Shown: positions 7,406-23,411, counted from the stretch's first letter. The stretch is DNA of 64,000 nucleotides from Neisseria meningitidis (GCA_923184405.1 OV299793.1:135878-199877); one strand, 5' to 3'. A program made the numbers and translations. Notes: generated from the sequence alone by a model not told the origin.

Positions 7406-10400
7406 ATGAGCTATTCGTTTACCGAGAAAAAACGTATCCGTAAGAGTTTTGCAAAGCGGGAAAATGTTTTGGAAGTTCCTTTCTTGCTAGCAACCCAAAT
7501 TGATTCTTATGCGAAGTTTTTGCAGCTGGAAAATGCTTTTGACAAACGTACCGATGACGGTCTGCAGGCAGCATTTAATTCTATTTTCCCGATTGTGAGC
7601 CATAACGGTTATGCGCGATTGGAGTTTGTGCATTACACATTGGGCGAGCCTTTGTTCGATATTCCCGAATGTCAGTTGCGCGGAATCACTTATGCAGCCC
7701 CCTTGCGCGCGCGTATCCGTTTGGTGATTTTGGATAAGGAAGCATCTAAACCGACGGTAAAAGAAGTTCGTGAAAACGAAGTGTATATGGGCGAAATTCC
7801 GTTGATGACCCCGAGCGGTTCTTTTGTGATTAACGGCACAGAGCGTGTGATTGTCTCCCAGTTGCACCGTTCGCCCGGCGTATTCTTCGAGCATGACAAA
7901 GGTAAGACGCACTCTTCCGGCAAATTGTTATTCTCCGCCCGCATCATTCCCTACCGTGGTTCATGGTTGGATTTTGAATTTGATCCGAAAGATTTGCTGT
8001 ATTTCCGTATCGACCGCCGCCGTAAAATGCAGGTAACGATTTTGTTGAAGGCTTTGGGCTACAACAATGAGCAAATCTTGGATATTTTCTACGACAAAGA
8101 AACGTTCTATTTGTCTTCAAACGGTGTTCAAACCGATTTGGTCGCAGGCCGTCTGAAAGGCGAAACTGCCAAGGTCGATATCTTGGATAAAGAAGGCAAT
8201 GTATTGGTTGCCAAAGGTAAGCGTATTACTGCGAAAAATATCCGTGATATTACCAATGCAGGCCTGACCCGTTTGGATGTAGAACCGGAAAGCCTGCTGG
8301 GCAAAGCATTGGCTGCCGATCTGATTGATTCGGAAACTGGCGAGGTATTGGCTTCTGCCAATGATGAAATTACAGAAGAGTTGTTGGCCAAATTTGATAT
8401 CAACGGCGTAAAAGAAATTACGACCCTTTACATCAATGAGTTGGATCAGGGTGCTTATATCTCCAATACCTTGCGTACGGATGAGACTGCCAGCTGGCAG
8501 GCGGCGCGTGTTGCGATTTACCGTATGATGCGTCCGGGCGAACCGCCCACTGAAGAGGCGGTCGAGCAATTGTTTAACCGCTTGTTCTTCAGTGAAGACA
8601 GCTACGATTTGTCCCGCGTAGGCCGTACGAAATTTAATACGCGCACATACGAACAAAAACTGTCCGAAGCCCAACAAAACTCTTGGTACGGCCGCCTGCT
8701 GAACGAAACGTTTGCCGGTGCTGCCGACAAAGGCGGTTATGTCCTGAGCGTCGAAGATATTGTCGCCTCGATTGCGACTTTGGTCGAGTTGCGTAACGGC
8801 CATGGCGAAGTGGACGATATCGATCACTTGGGCAACCGCCGAGTACGTTCGGTAGGCGAGCTGACTGAAAACCAATTCCGCAGCGGTTTGGCCCGTGTGG
8901 AACGTGCTGTCAAAGAACGTTTGAATCAGGCGGAATCAGAAAACTTGATGCCGCACGATTTGATTAATGCAAAACCTGTTTCTGCCGCTATTAAAGAATT
9001 CTTCGGCTCCAGCCAATTGAGTCAGTTTATGGATCAGACCAACCCCTTGTCTGAAGTAACCCATAAACGCCGCGTATCTGCATTGGGTCCGGGCGGTTTG
9101 ACCCGCGAACGTGCCGGCTTCGAGGTACGGGACGTGCATCCGACCCACTACGGCCGCGTATGTCCGATTGAAACGCCTGAAGGTCCGAACATCGGTTTGA
9201 TCAACTCATTGTCCGTTTATGCGCGCATCAATGATTACGGTTTCTTGGAAACGCCTTACCGCCGCGTTATCGACGGCAAAGTAACCGAGGAAATCGATTA
9301 CTTGTCTGCCATCGAAGAAGGCCGCTATGTGATTGCACAGGCGAATGCCGATTTGGATTCAGATGGCAATCTGATTGGCGATTTGGTTACCTGTCGTGAA
9401 AAAGGCGAAACCATTATGGCAACGCCCGACCGCGTCCAATATATGGACGTGGCAACCTACCAGGTGGTATCCGTTGCGGCATCCCTGATTCCGTTCTTGG
9501 AACATGATGACGCGAACCGCGCATTGATGGGTGCCAGCATGCAACGTCAGGCAGTGCCTTGCTTGCGTCCTGAAAAACCGATGGTCGGTACAAGTATCGA
9601 GCGTTCCGTTGCCGTTGACTCTGCTACTGCAATCGTTGCCCGCCGAGGCGGCGTGGTCGAGTATGTCGATGCCAACCGTGTTGTGATTCGTGTCCATGAC
9701 GACGAAGCGACTGCAAGCGAAGTGGGTGTCGATATTTACAACTTGGTTAAATTTACCCGTTCCAACCAGTCTACCAATATCAATCAGCGTCCTGCCGTCA
9801 AAGCTGACGATGTTTTGCAACGCGGCGATTTGGTGGCCGATGGCGCGTCCACCGATTTGGGCGAATTGGCTTTGGGTCAAAATATGACCATCGCCTTCAT
9901 GCCGTGGAACGGTTACAACTACGAAGACTCGATTCTGATTTCCGGAAAAGTGGCTGCGGATGATCGTTACACTTCGATTCACATTGAGGAATTGAATGTC
10001 GTTGCCCGCGATACCAAGCTGGGTGCGGAAGACATTACCCGCGATATTCCGAACTTGTCCGAGCGTATGCAAAACCGCTTGGACGAATCCGGTATCGTTT
10101 ACATCGGTGCAGAAGTAGAAGCTTACGATGTGTTGGTAGGCAAAGTAACGCCTAAAGGCGAAACCCAACTGACGCCGGAAGAAAACTGTTGCGCGCCATC
10201 TTCGGCGAAAAAGCGTCTGACGTAAAAGATACTTCACTGCGTATGCCTACTGGTATGAGCGGTACGGTTATCGACGTTCAAGTCTTCACTCGTGAAGGTA
10301 TTCAACGCGACAAACGCGCCCAATCCATTATCGATTCCGAGTTGAAACGCTACCGTTTGGATTTGAACGACCAATTGCGTATTTTCGACAACGACGCATT

Positions 10401-11583
10401 CGACCGTATCGAACGTATGATTGTGGGTCAAAAAGCCAATGGTGGTCCGATGAAGCTGGCTAAAGGCAGCGAAATTACTACCGAATATTTGGCGGGTCTG
10501 CCGAGCAGGCACGATTGGTTCGATATCCGTCTGACCGATGAAGATTTGGCCAAGCAGTTGGAACTGATTAAAGTGAGCCTGCAACAAAAACGCGAAGAAG
10601 CGGACGAGTTATACGAAATCAAGAAGAAAAAACTGACCCAAGGCGACGAATTGCAACCCGGCGTACAAAAAATGGTGAAAGTTTTTATCGCCATCAAACG
10701 CCGTCTGCAAGTCAGCGACAAAATGGCGGGCCGCCACGGTAACAAAGGCGTGGTATCGCGCATTCTGCCAGTGGAAGACATGCCTTACATGGCGGACGGC
10801 CGTCCGGTAGACATCGTACTGAACCCATTGGGCGTACCTTCCCGTATGAACATCGGTCAGATTTTGGAAGTTCACTTGGGTTGGGCAGCAAAAGGTATCG
10901 GCGAGCGTATCGACCGTATGCTGAAAGAGCAACGCAAAGCAGGCGAGTTGCGCCAGTTCTTGAACAGACTCTACAACGGCAGCGGTAAGAAAGAAGATTT
11001 GGACAGCCTGACAGATGAAGAAATCATCGAATTGGCTTCCAACCTGCGTAAAGGTGCATCTTTCGCTTCTCCTGTATTCGACGGTGCGAAAGAGTCTGAA
11101 ATCCGCGAAATGTTGAACTTGGCTTACCCAAGCGAAGATCCTGAGGTTGAGAAACTGGGCTTCAACGACAGTAAAACTCAAATCACGCTGTATGACGGCC
11201 GTTCAGGCGAAGCATTTGATCGCAAGGTTACAGTCGGTGTGATGCACTATCTGAAACTGCACCACTTGGTTGACGAAAAAATGCACGCCCGTTCTACCGG
11301 TCCATACAGTCTGGTTACCCAACAGCCTTTGGGCGGTAAAGCTCAGTTCGGTGGCCAACGTTTCGGTGAGATGGAGGTTTGGGCATTGGAAGCATACGGT
11401 GCGGCATACACGCTGCAAGAGATGCTGACTGTGAAGTCTGATGACGTGAACGGCCGTACCAAAATGTACGAGAACATCGTCAAAGGCGAACACAAAATCG
11501 ATGCTGGTATGCCCGAGTCCTTCAACGTATTGGTTAAAGAGATTCGTTCACTGGGCTTGGATATCGATTTGGAACGCTACTAA
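7406..11583 (+). CDS. rpoB: RNA polymerase beta subunit (one frameshift)
   Basis: The roughly 1392-residue beta subunit, half of the catalytic cleft. I take ATG 7406 ([15 protein letters not shown]) over the in-frame GTG at 7400. The rifampicin region ([27 protein letters not shown], in parts) has the susceptible residues D, H and S at the classical positions. The frame breaks near 10186 (GAAGAAAACTG for GAAGAAAAACTG, giving [15 protein letters not shown]), one A short. The C-terminal part has [21 protein letters not shown] in sections. It is preceded by attenuator and inverted repeat and followed by uptake sequences and rpoC. Confidence 0.95.
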
Positions 11584-11590
11584 GCAGAAG

Positions 11591-11670
11591 TTTTCAGACG
11601 GCCTTTCAAGGTCGTCTGAAAAAGCGGTTTCAGAATAAGAATGAAGCAATCGGCATTTAGGCCGTCTGAA
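11591..11670. other. Three uptake sequences between rpoB and rpoC
   Basis: TTTTCAGACGGCC at 11591 faces a variant GTCGTCTGAAAA ending at 11622, an imperfect hairpin, and a further GCCGTCTGAA lies at 11661-11670. Any termination here must be partial, since rpoC has no other obvious promoter. Confidence 0.75.
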
Positions 11671-11738
11671 ATCGAAAGTACCGTTTCCCAATATCGAAAA
11701 TCCGCCACGCGGTAAAAATACTTCCTTCAAGGAGCAAA

Positions 11739-15911
<4,173 letters not shown>

Positions 15912-16792
15912 TCTTCGGCCCTATACATGCAATATCGTTGCGCAAACGCTACCGCCTGCCGTTTGGCAAAGTCCGATGAAAGGCACAAACAAGCGCATCG
16001 TCAATCCCAGCTGACTCACTTATGCATACGCTATTTTCGGGCCAAAGACAAACTATATGGCAAACGCCGTCAAGTAAGTCACGGAGACCAGAACAACATG
16101 GCCAGGAACCCTACCATCCGCGGTCAAAGAAACGCGCCTCTTAATGTATTCCAACGAAAGAAATATCGTCGGAAAATAGAACGACAGTACCCTTAACAAA
16201 TAAATATGAAAAACTGTAATCGCTCATTTGCACGCTGACCTCCAGACTTTGCGGATGAAAGCTGAAGATCCCGGCTTATTTGTCGAAATGATGAATGTCA
16301 ATAAGCGGATAGAGACTCCACCTGAAGCGTGAAAACCTCGACGTACCGCACCTGTTTCCAAAAAACGTACCGCAGGTTAGCGAAGCAATCCCGTCTGAAG
16401 AGCCTCACAGCGCGGCAGCCGGCCATGAGCGACCTGATTCGGAACAAAAGCCGACGGACAACAGACCAGCGAGGAGGCATGGCAAAGAAAACTGTCGTCG
16501 AGAGTATATACAGAAAAAATAGATCAACGTGACAACTTGCCCGACAGCAGTAACCCAGCAGTCGAGTCGAGCAGCGGGAGGAGAACGCTTTGCCAGGATA
16601 GACGAAGCGTAGGGGCAGTAGGGTCTCCACTCAGCCCGACTGACTATCAGAAAAGTCGGTAGGTCTCCATCGGCAAGCAAAATAAGCAGCGTGATTCTTA
16701 TCGTAATGCTTGACTCTATATTGGCAATAAAAATATAATTCCAATCTTGCAGACATGAAGACGGCAAGTATATAACTCAACAGGACGAGAAA
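15912..16792. other. Unassigned spacer between rpoC and rpsL
   Basis: About 880 bases with no gene I can support. Short open frames occur on both strands but none shows codon structure, a ribosome binding site or a recognisable family. It lies in the low-quality block that covers the rpoC end and rpsL, so a small real gene could be hidden here. The only signal is the promoter at 16710-16739. Confidence 0.5.
16710..16739 (+). promoter_or_regulatory. Promoter of the str operon
   Basis: TTGACT (16710-16715), an 18-base spacer and a perfect TATAAT (16734-16739), about 50 bases before rpsL. This is the best sigma70-type promoter in the window and is well placed to drive rpsL-rpsG-fusA-tufB-rpsJ. 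Confidence 0.75.
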
Positions 16793-17183
16793 ATGTGCCA
16801 ACTATCAACAATTGGTACGCAAAGGCAGTCAGGAGCGAATGTATGTAAACAAAGTGCCCACACTGCAAGCCTACCCGCAAAAAAGCGGCGTAAGCACCCG
16901 TCCATACACGACTACCCCTAAAAAAAGTAACTCTGCATTGCGTAAAGTATGTAAAGTCCGCCTGACCAACGGTATAGAAGTCATTGCAGACATCGGCGGC
17001 GAAGGCCAAAACCCGCAAGAGCACAGTGTCGTATTCATTCGCGGCGGACGTGCAAAAGACTTGCAAGGAGTGCGTTACCACACTGTACGCGATCCTTTAG
17101 ATACTGCAGGTGTCGAAGACCGTAACCAAGCCCGTTGCAAATACGGCGCTAAGCGACCTAAAAAATTCCCGGAACTTAAATAG
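16793..17183 (+). CDS. rpsL: 30S ribosomal protein S12, degraded
   Basis: S12 sits at the decoding centre and is the streptomycin target. The start at ATG 16793 is followed by a garbled PTINQLVRKGRQ; from [11 protein letters not shown] onward the frame is open to 17183. Conserved blocks are [38 protein letters not shown] and [16 protein letters not shown]. About 20 residues differ from what I expect of a protein that is nearly invariant across proteobacteria, including KKSN for KKPN next to the streptomycin lysine. Block-wide sequence error is the likely cause. Confidence 0.85.
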
Positions 17184-17281
17184 GCACGTCGGCAGCCTAA
17201 ACTGAACAACGGTCGAGTAAGTGAATACTCAATTGGCTACGCATGGGAATAGAACAACTGAGCAGATTAAAGCAAATTAAC

Positions 17282-17752
17282 TTGTCTTGTCGTGGAGAAG
17301 TCCCCAAGCAGCGACGTACTTCAAGATACTAAATTCGGCAGCGTCGAGATGACAACATTCTTGAACGTATAGATGATTGACGCTAAAAAATCAGTTGCCG
17401 AGCGTATCGTTTGCGGTGCGTTGGAACAGATTGAGAAAAAAACCGGCAAAGTAGCAATCGAAGTATTTAACGAATCCATTGCAAACGAACAACCTATCGT
17501 GGAAGTGAAAAGCCTCCAAGTAGCTGGTGCAAACTACCAAGTTCCTGTTGAAGTTCGTCATTAATGACGTCAGGCTTTGGCAATGCGCTCCCATTAGCGA
17601 TGCGGCCCGCAAACGTGCTGAGAAATCCATGGCCCTGCGAATGGCAGGCGTATTGTAGATACATCCGAAGACCATAACGGTGCGTTGAAAAAACGTAAGA
17701 ATTACACCGTATGGCTGAAGTCAACAAAGCATTCTCTCACTTCCGTTTCTAA
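17282..17752 (+). CDS. rpsG: 30S ribosomal protein S7, degraded
   Basis: S7 nucleates assembly of the 30S head. A degenerate start (TTG at 17282 where ATG is expected) leads into RREVPKRDV-like sequence with an internal stop. A clear section follows at 17373-17564: [19 protein letters not shown] and [11 protein letters not shown]. After another shift the tail can be read as [20 protein letters not shown], a stretch of lesions, and [11 protein letters not shown] before TAA at 17750-17752. A normal S7 is about 156 residues, which fits the span. Same damaged block as rpsL. Confidence 0.8.
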
Positions 17753-17770
17753 TTTTGAAAGGCTAAGAAA

Positions 17771-19871
17771 ATGGCTCGTAAGACCCCGATCAGCCTGTAC
17801 CGTAACATCAGTATTTCCGCCCATATCGATGCAGGTAAAACCACGACGACAGAACGTATTTTGTTCTATACTGGTTTGACCCACAAGCTGGGCGAAGTGC
17901 ATGACGGTGCGGCTACTACCGACTACATGGAACAAGAGCAAGAGCGCGGTATTACCATTACCTCCGCTGCCGTTACTTCCTACTGGTCCGGTATGGCGAA
18001 ACAATTCCCCGAGCACCGCTTCAACATCATCGACACCCCGGGACACGTTGACTTTACCGTAGAGATAGAGCGTTCTATGCGTGTATTGGACGGCGCGGTA
18101 ATGGTTTACTGCGCGGTGGGCGGTGTTCAACCCAATCTGAAACCGTATGGCGGCAAGCCAGCAAATACCAAGTGCCGCGCTTGGCGTTTGTCAATAAAAT
18201 GGACCGTCAGGGTGCCAACTTCTTCCGCGTTGTCGAGCAAATGAAAACCCGTTTGCGCGCCAAACCTGTACCTATCGTCATTCCGGTTGGTGCGGAAGAC
18301 AACTTCAGCGGTGTGGTTGATTTGTTGAAAATGAAATCCATCATTTGGAATGAAGCCGATAAAGGTACAACCTTTACCTATGGCGATATTCCTGCCGAAT
18401 TGGTCGAAACTGCCGAAGAATGGCGTCAAAATATGATTGAAGCCGCAGCCGAAGCCAGCGAAGAACTGATGGACAAATACTTAGGCGGCGACGAGCTGAC
18501 CGAAGAAGAAATCGTAGGCGCGTTGCGTCAACGTACTTTGGCAGGCGAAATTCAGCCTATGCTGTGTGGTTCTGCATTTAAAAACAAAGGTGTTCAACGT
18601 ATGTTGGACGCAGTTGTAGAATTGCTGCCAGCTCCTACCGATATTCCTCCGGTTCAAGGTGTCAACCCGAATACCGAGGAAGCCGACAGCCGTCAAGCCA
18701 GCGATGAAGAGAAATTCTCTGCATTGGCGTTCAAAATGTTGAACGACAAATACGTCGGTCAGCTGACCTTTATCCGCGTTTACTCAGGCGTAGTAAAATC
18801 CGGCGATACCGTATTGAACTCCGTAAAAGGCACTCGCGAACGTATCGGTCGTTTGGTACAAATGACTGCCGCAGACCGTACTGAAATCGAAGAAGTACGC
18901 GCCGACGACATCGCAGCCGCTATTGGTCTGAAAGACGTTACTACCGGTGAAACCTTGTGTGCGGAAAGCGCGCCGATTATCTTGGAACGTATGGAATTCC
19001 CCGAGCCGGTAATCCATATTGCCGTTGAGCCGAAAACCAAAGCCGACCAAGAGAAAATGGGTATCGCCCTGAACCGCTTGGCTAAAGAAGACCCTTCTTT
19101 CCGTGTCCGTACAGACGAAGAATCCAGTCAAACCATTATTTCCGGTATGGGTGAGCTGCAATTGGAAATCATTGCTGACCGTATGAAACGCGAATTCGGT
19201 GTGGAAGCAAATATCGGTGCACCTCAGGAGGCTTACCGTGAAACTATCCGCAAAGCCGTTAAAGCTGAATACAAACACGCAAAACAATCCGGTGGTAAAG
19301 GTCAATATGGTCACGTTGTGATTGAAATGGAACCTATGGAACCGGGGCGAAGGTTACGAGTTTATCGATGAAATTAAAGGTGGCGTGATTCCTCGCGAAT
19401 TCATTCCGTCTGTCGATAAAGGTATCCGCGATACATTGCCTAACGGTATCGTTGCCGACTATCCTGTAGTTGATGTACGTATCCGTCGCGTATTCGGTTC
19501 TTACCATGATGTCGACTCTTCCCAATTGGCATTTGAATTGGCCGCTTCTCAAGCGTTTAAAGAAGGTATGCGTCAAGCATCTCCTGCCCTGCTTGAGCCG
19601 ATTATGACAATTGAAGTGGAAACCCAGAAGAATACATGGGCGACGTAATGGGCGACTTGAACCGCCGTCGCGGTGTTGTATTGGGTATGGATGATGACGG
19701 TATCGGCGGTAAAAAGTCCGTGCCGAAGTACCTCCGGCAGAAATGTTCGGTTATTCGACCGACCTGCGTTCTGAAACCCAAGGCCGCGCTACTTACTCTA
19801 TGGAGTTCAAGAAATATTCTGCAGCTCCTGCCCACATAGCTGCTGCTGTAACTGAAGCCCGTAAAGGCTAA
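17771..19871 (+). CDS. fusA: Elongation factor G (several frameshifts)
   Basis: The roughly 700-residue translocase GTPase. It starts at ATG 17771 ([16 protein letters not shown]) with GAAAGGC upstream. The G domain has [12 protein letters not shown], the switch region [18 protein letters not shown] and [10 protein letters not shown]. Shifts lie near 18145 (a C lost from CCCC in [11 protein letters not shown]), near 19345 ([15 protein letters not shown]), near 19628 and near 19715. Several substitutions are visible. The C-terminal [10 protein letters not shown] before TAA fixes the end. It lies between rpsG and tufB as usual. Confidence 0.92.
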
Positions 19872-19881
19872 TCAGGCAAAA

Positions 19882-19916
19882 GGTCGTCTGAAACTGAAAA
19901 TAAATTTTCAGACGGC
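19882..19916. terminator. Imperfect uptake-sequence hairpin after fusA
   Basis: GGTCGTCTGAAA faces TTTCAGACGGC across a short AT-rich loop. One arm carries the variant GTCGTCTGAA. It would only partly separate fusA from tufB. Confidence 0.7.
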
Positions 19917-19956
19917 ATTGTTCTTTAATCGATCTTTAATGTAAAGGAATTAGCTC

Positions 19957-21139
19957 ATGGCTAAGGAAAAAGCTGAACGTAGCAAACCGCACGTAAACGT
20001 TGGCACCATCGGTCACGGTGACCATAGTAAAACCACCCTGACTGCCGCTTTGACTACTATTTTGGCTAAAAAATTCGGCGGTGCTGCAAAAGCTTACGAC
20101 CAAATCGACACGCAACCGAAGAAAAAGCACGCGGTATTACCATTAACACCTCCCACGTGGAATACGAAACCGAAACCCGCCACTACGCACACGTAAACTG
20201 CCCGGGGCACGCCGACTACGTTAAAAACATGACAACCGGCGCCGCACAAATGGACGGTGCAATCCTGGTATGTTCCGCAGCCGACGGCCCAATGCCGCAA
20301 ACCCGCGAACACATCCTGCTGGCCCGCCAAGTAGGCGTACCTTACATCATCGTGTTCATGAACAAATGCGATATGGTCGACGATGCCGAGCTGTTGGAAC
20401 TGGCTGAAATGGAAATCCGCGACCTGCTGTCCAGCCACGACTTCCGGCGACGACTGCCCGATTGTACAAGGTTCCGCACTGAAAGCCGTTGGAAGGCGAT
20501 GCCGCTTACGAAGAAAAAATCTTCGAACCGGCTGCTGCATTGACAGCCCACATCCCGACTCCCGAGCGTGCCGTGGACAAACCGTTCCTGCAGCCTATCG
20601 AAGACGTATTCTCATTTCCGGCCGCGGTACAGAAGTCCAACCGATAATGTAGAACGCGGTATCATCCACGTCGGTGACGATCGAAATCGTCGGTCTGAAA
20701 GAAACGCAAAAACCACCTGTACCAGTGTTGAAATGTTCCGCAAACCGCTGGACGAAGGTCAGGTAGGCGACAACGTAGGCGTATTGCTGCGCGGTACCAA
20801 ACGTGAAGACGTAGAGCGTGGTCAGGTATTGGCCAAACCGGGTAACTATCACACCTCACACCAAGTTCAAAGCAGAAGTGTACGTACTGAGCAAAGAAGA
20901 GGGCGGACGCAATACCCTGTTCTTCGCCAACTAACGTCCCCAACTCTACTTCAGGACCACCGACGTAACCGACGCGGTTACTTTGAAAGAAGGAGAGGAA
21001 ATGGTAATGCCGGGCGAGAACGTAACCATCACCGCAGAACTGATTACGCCTATCGCTACGGAAGAAGGTCTGCGCTTTGCGATTCACTAAGGCGGCCGTA
21101 CCGTGGGTGCTTAACGTGGTTTCTTCTGTTATCGCTTAA
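19957..21139 (+). pseudogene. tuf: Elongation factor Tu, copy B, heavily disrupted
   Basis: A second EF-Tu gene, close to tufA at the DNA level over its whole length (identical over long stretches, for example 20250-20370 against 2920-3040). It carries many lesions: the P-loop reads GHGDHSKT instead of GHVDHGKT, there are shifts near 20110, 20440, 20487, 20615 and 20640, and in-frame stops near 20932 and 21090. As written it encodes no usable protein. Two intact tuf copies are normal in Neisseria and gene conversion keeps them identical, so either this copy is mis-assembled or it is a true pseudogene. I favour error, because neighbouring essential genes are damaged in the same way. Confidence 0.8.
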
Positions 21140-21156
21140 TTGAAGGATATTGATAA

Positions 21157-21468
21157 ATGGCAAACCAAAAAATCCGTATCCGCCTGAAAGCTTATGATTA
21201 CGCCCTGATTGACCGTTCTGCACAAGAAATCGTTGAAACTGCAAAACGTACCAATGCCGTTGTAAAAGGCCCGATTCCTTTGCCGACCAAAATCGAGCGT
21301 TTCAACATTTTGCGTTCTCCGCACGTGAACAAAACTTCCCGTGAACAATTGGAAATCCGCACCCACTTGCGCCTGATGGACATCGTGGATTGGACCGATA
21401 AAACTACCGATGCGCTGACGAAGCTGGATTTGTCGGCCGGTGTTGATGTAGAAATCAAAGTCCAATAA
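21157..21468 (+). CDS. rpsJ: 30S ribosomal protein S10
   Basis: Intact 103-residue S10 (NusE), part of the 30S head and the partner of NusG in transcription-translation coupling. [19 protein letters not shown] and [18 protein letters not shown] are diagnostic. AAGGAT precedes ATG 21157. In most bacteria rpsJ opens the S10 operon. Here it is cut off from rplC by a terminator and a transposon remnant. Confidence 0.95.
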   Translation: MANQKIRIRLKAYDYALIDRSAQEIVETAKRTNAVVKGPIPLPTKIERFNILRSPHVNKTSREQLEIRTHLRLMDIVDWTDKTTDALTKLDLSAGVDVEIKVQ

Positions 21469-21485
21469 TTCGGACTATCGAAGAG

Positions 21486-21515
21486 CCCCAAGCAATCAAT
21501 GCTTGGGGATTTTTT
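21486..21515 (+). terminator. Rho-independent terminator after rpsJ
   Basis: CCCCAAGCA and TGCTTGGGG form a 9-bp GC-rich perfect stem with a 5-base loop, followed by ATTTTTT. This is a strong terminator 18 bases after the rpsJ stop. Confidence 0.88.
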
Positions 21516-21525
21516 ATGTTATGCC

Positions 21526-21930
21526 GAGACCTTTGCAAAGTTCCCCAAAATCTCCTAAATTCGCACCAAGACATTTAGGATCACTCGTCTTCAAACAAAC
21601 CGCCCAAGCCATGATTGCCAAACACATCGACCGGTTCCCGCTATTGAAGTTGGACAGAGTAATTGATTGGCAGCCGATCGAGCAGTACCTGAACCGTCAA
21701 AGAACCAGTTAAAAGATAGACCACTGCGGAAGACAAGCGTATCATCTGAAGTACAGGTTCAAAGACGTGCTGATCGGAAAATAGCAAAGCCTCTCAGATC
21801 CCGAACTCGAGCACAGCCTAAGCAGGAGAAACGATTTCAACAAGTTTTGCAGCTTAGACGAACCGACCATCCAAGATATGCAGTCATCAACCATATTCCG
21901 GTTTGTCGGAGAAAGATGCATACGCTGTGA
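21526..21930 (+). mobile_element. IS5-family (IS1106-like) transposase remnant
   Basis: GAGACCTTTGCAAAG at 21526 resembles the terminal repeat of neisserial IS1106/IS5 elements. It is followed by the start of the transposase: FKQTAQAMIAKHIDRFPLLK, VIDWQPIEQYLNRQRT, then, after a shift and a small deletion near 21712, LSDPELEHS and DFNKF-like pieces up to about 21900. Only about the first 100 of some 330 codons can be followed, with no right end and no catalytic DDE residues. It is a dead fragment inserted between rpsJ and rplC. Family named from memory of neisserial IS proteins. Confidence 0.75.
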
Positions 21931-21966
21931 TGACCGGATACCGACCCGTTAAAAGAGTCCGACCCT

Positions 21967-22002
21967 ATGCCGTCTGAAAATTCAAAATGCTTGAGACGGC
22001 AT
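21967..22002. terminator. Imperfect uptake-sequence hairpin
   Basis: ATGCCGTCTGAAAATT faces a decayed TGAGACGGCAT across a short loop, closing the transposon remnant region before the rplC promoter. Confidence 0.65.
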
Positions 22003-22027
22003 ATTGAAGATATTTCTGATATTTCGG

Positions 22028-22057
22028 TTGATATTTCTTTGACTTGTCAGATATAAT
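22028..22057 (+). promoter_or_regulatory. Promoter of the rplC-led S10 operon
   Basis: TTGATA (22028-22033), an 18-base spacer and TATAAT (22052-22057), about 90 bases before rplC. It supplies the promoter needed because the terminator after rpsJ isolates the rest of the S10 operon. The leader may carry L4-type regulation, but I cannot show it. Confidence 0.65.
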
Positions 22058-22147
22058 GCCGAGCTTGGTACATTTGTGTTAAGTTTAACCATATCTGAAA
22101 GACAGGCCAATCGTAAACTGTCCCTTTACTTTAAAAGGAAAATAATC

Positions 22148-22792
22148 ATGACTTTAGGTCTGGTTGGACGCAAAGTTGGTATGACCCGCGTGTTCGACGA
22201 ACAGGGTGTTTCTGTTCCGGTAACCGTTTTGGATATGTCTGCCAACCGCGTTACACAAGTAAAATCCAAAGATACTGACGGCTATACTGCCGTTCAAGTT
22301 ACCTCTGGTCAGAAAAAAGCCAATCGTGTCAATAAAGCCGAAGCCGGGCACTTTGCAAAAGCAGGTGTTGAAGCCGGTCGCGGTTTGATTGAGTTTGCTT
22401 TGACTGAAGAAAAACTGGCTGAATTGAAAGTTGGTGACGAAATCACCGTTTCTATGTTTGAAGTCGGCCAGCTGGTCGATGTAACCGGTACCTCTAAAGG
22501 TAAAGGTTTCTCCGGTACGATCAAACGTCATAACTTCGGTGCCCAACGTACTTCCCACGGTAACTCCCGCTCTCACCGCGTTCCAGGCTCTATCGGTATG
22601 GCGCAAGACCCGGGTCGCGTGTTCCCCGATAAACGCATGGTTAGCCAATACGGCAACACCAAAGCAACTGTTCAAAAATTGGAAGTTGTCCGTGTTGATG
22701 CAGAACGCCAACTGCTGTTGGTTAAGGGTGCTGTTCCAGGTGCGGTCAACAGCGATGTTGTAGTTCGTCCCAGCGTGAAAGTAGGTGCGTAA
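22148..22792 (+). CDS. rplC: 50S ribosomal protein L3
   Basis: Intact 214-residue L3, which reaches the peptidyl transferase centre. It starts at ATG 22148 ([16 protein letters not shown]), with AAAAGGAAAA upstream; an in-frame ATG further upstream lacks a ribosome binding site. [17 protein letters not shown] and the loop [18 protein letters not shown] are conserved, the latter around the glutamine that PrmB methylates. TAATG couples it to rplD. Confidence 0.95.
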   Translation: MTLGLVGRKVGMTRVFDEQGVSVPVTVLDMSANRVTQVKSKDTDGYTAVQVTSGQKKANRVNKAEAGHFAKAGVEAGRGLIEFALTEEKLAELKVGDEITVSMFEVGQLVDVTGTSKGKGFSGTIKRHNFGAQRTSHGNSRSHRVPGSIGMAQDPGRVFPDKRMVSQYGNTKATVQKLEVVRVDAERQLLLVKGAVPGAVNSDVVVRPSVKVGA

Positions 22793-23411
22793 TGGAATTG
22801 AAAGTAATTGACGCTAAAGGACAAGTTTCAGGCAGTCTGTCTGTTTCTGATGCTTTGTTCGCCCGCGAATACAATGAAGCGTTGGTTCATCAGCTGGTAA
22901 ATGCCTACTTGGCAAACGCCCGCTCCGGCAATCGCGCTCAAAAAACCCGTGCCGAAGTAAAACACTCAACCAAAAAACCATGGCGTCAAAAAGGTACTGA
23001 CCGTGCCCGTTCCGGTATGACTTCTTCTCCGCTGTGGCGTAAAGGTGGTCGCGCGTTCCCGAACAAACCCGACGAAAACTTCACTCAAAAAGTAAACCGC
23101 AAAATGTACCGTGCAGGTATGGCGACTATTCTGTCCCAATTGACTCGTGACGAGCGTTTGTTTGCGATTGAGGCGTTGACTGCCGAAACTCCTAAAACCA
23201 AAGTTTTGCCGAACAAGTGAAAAATCAGAGTCTGGAGCAAGTGTTGTTTGTAACCAAACAGCTCGACGAGAATGTTTACTTGGCTTCACGCAACTTGCCA
23301 AACGTGTTGGTTTTGGAAGCTCAACAAGTTGATCCTTACAGCTTGCTGCGTTACAAAAAAGTAATCATCACTAAAGATGCAGTTGCACAATTAGAGGAGC
23401 AATGGGTATGA
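22792..23411 (+). CDS. rplD: 50S ribosomal protein L4 (frameshifted)
   Basis: L4, about 206 residues, lines the exit tunnel and in enterobacteria represses the S10 operon. The loop [20 protein letters not shown] reaches the tunnel; the D in GTD replaces an almost invariant G. The frame breaks near 23207 (GTTTTGCCG for GTTTTCGCCG) and resumes with [19 protein letters not shown], ending LEEQWV. The ATGA overlap with rplW implies coupling. Confidence 0.93.

Noticed and set aside
15927..16630. Small open frames in the rpoC-rpsL spacer
   Set aside because: No ribosome binding site, no codon bias, no family features, and the region is low quality.
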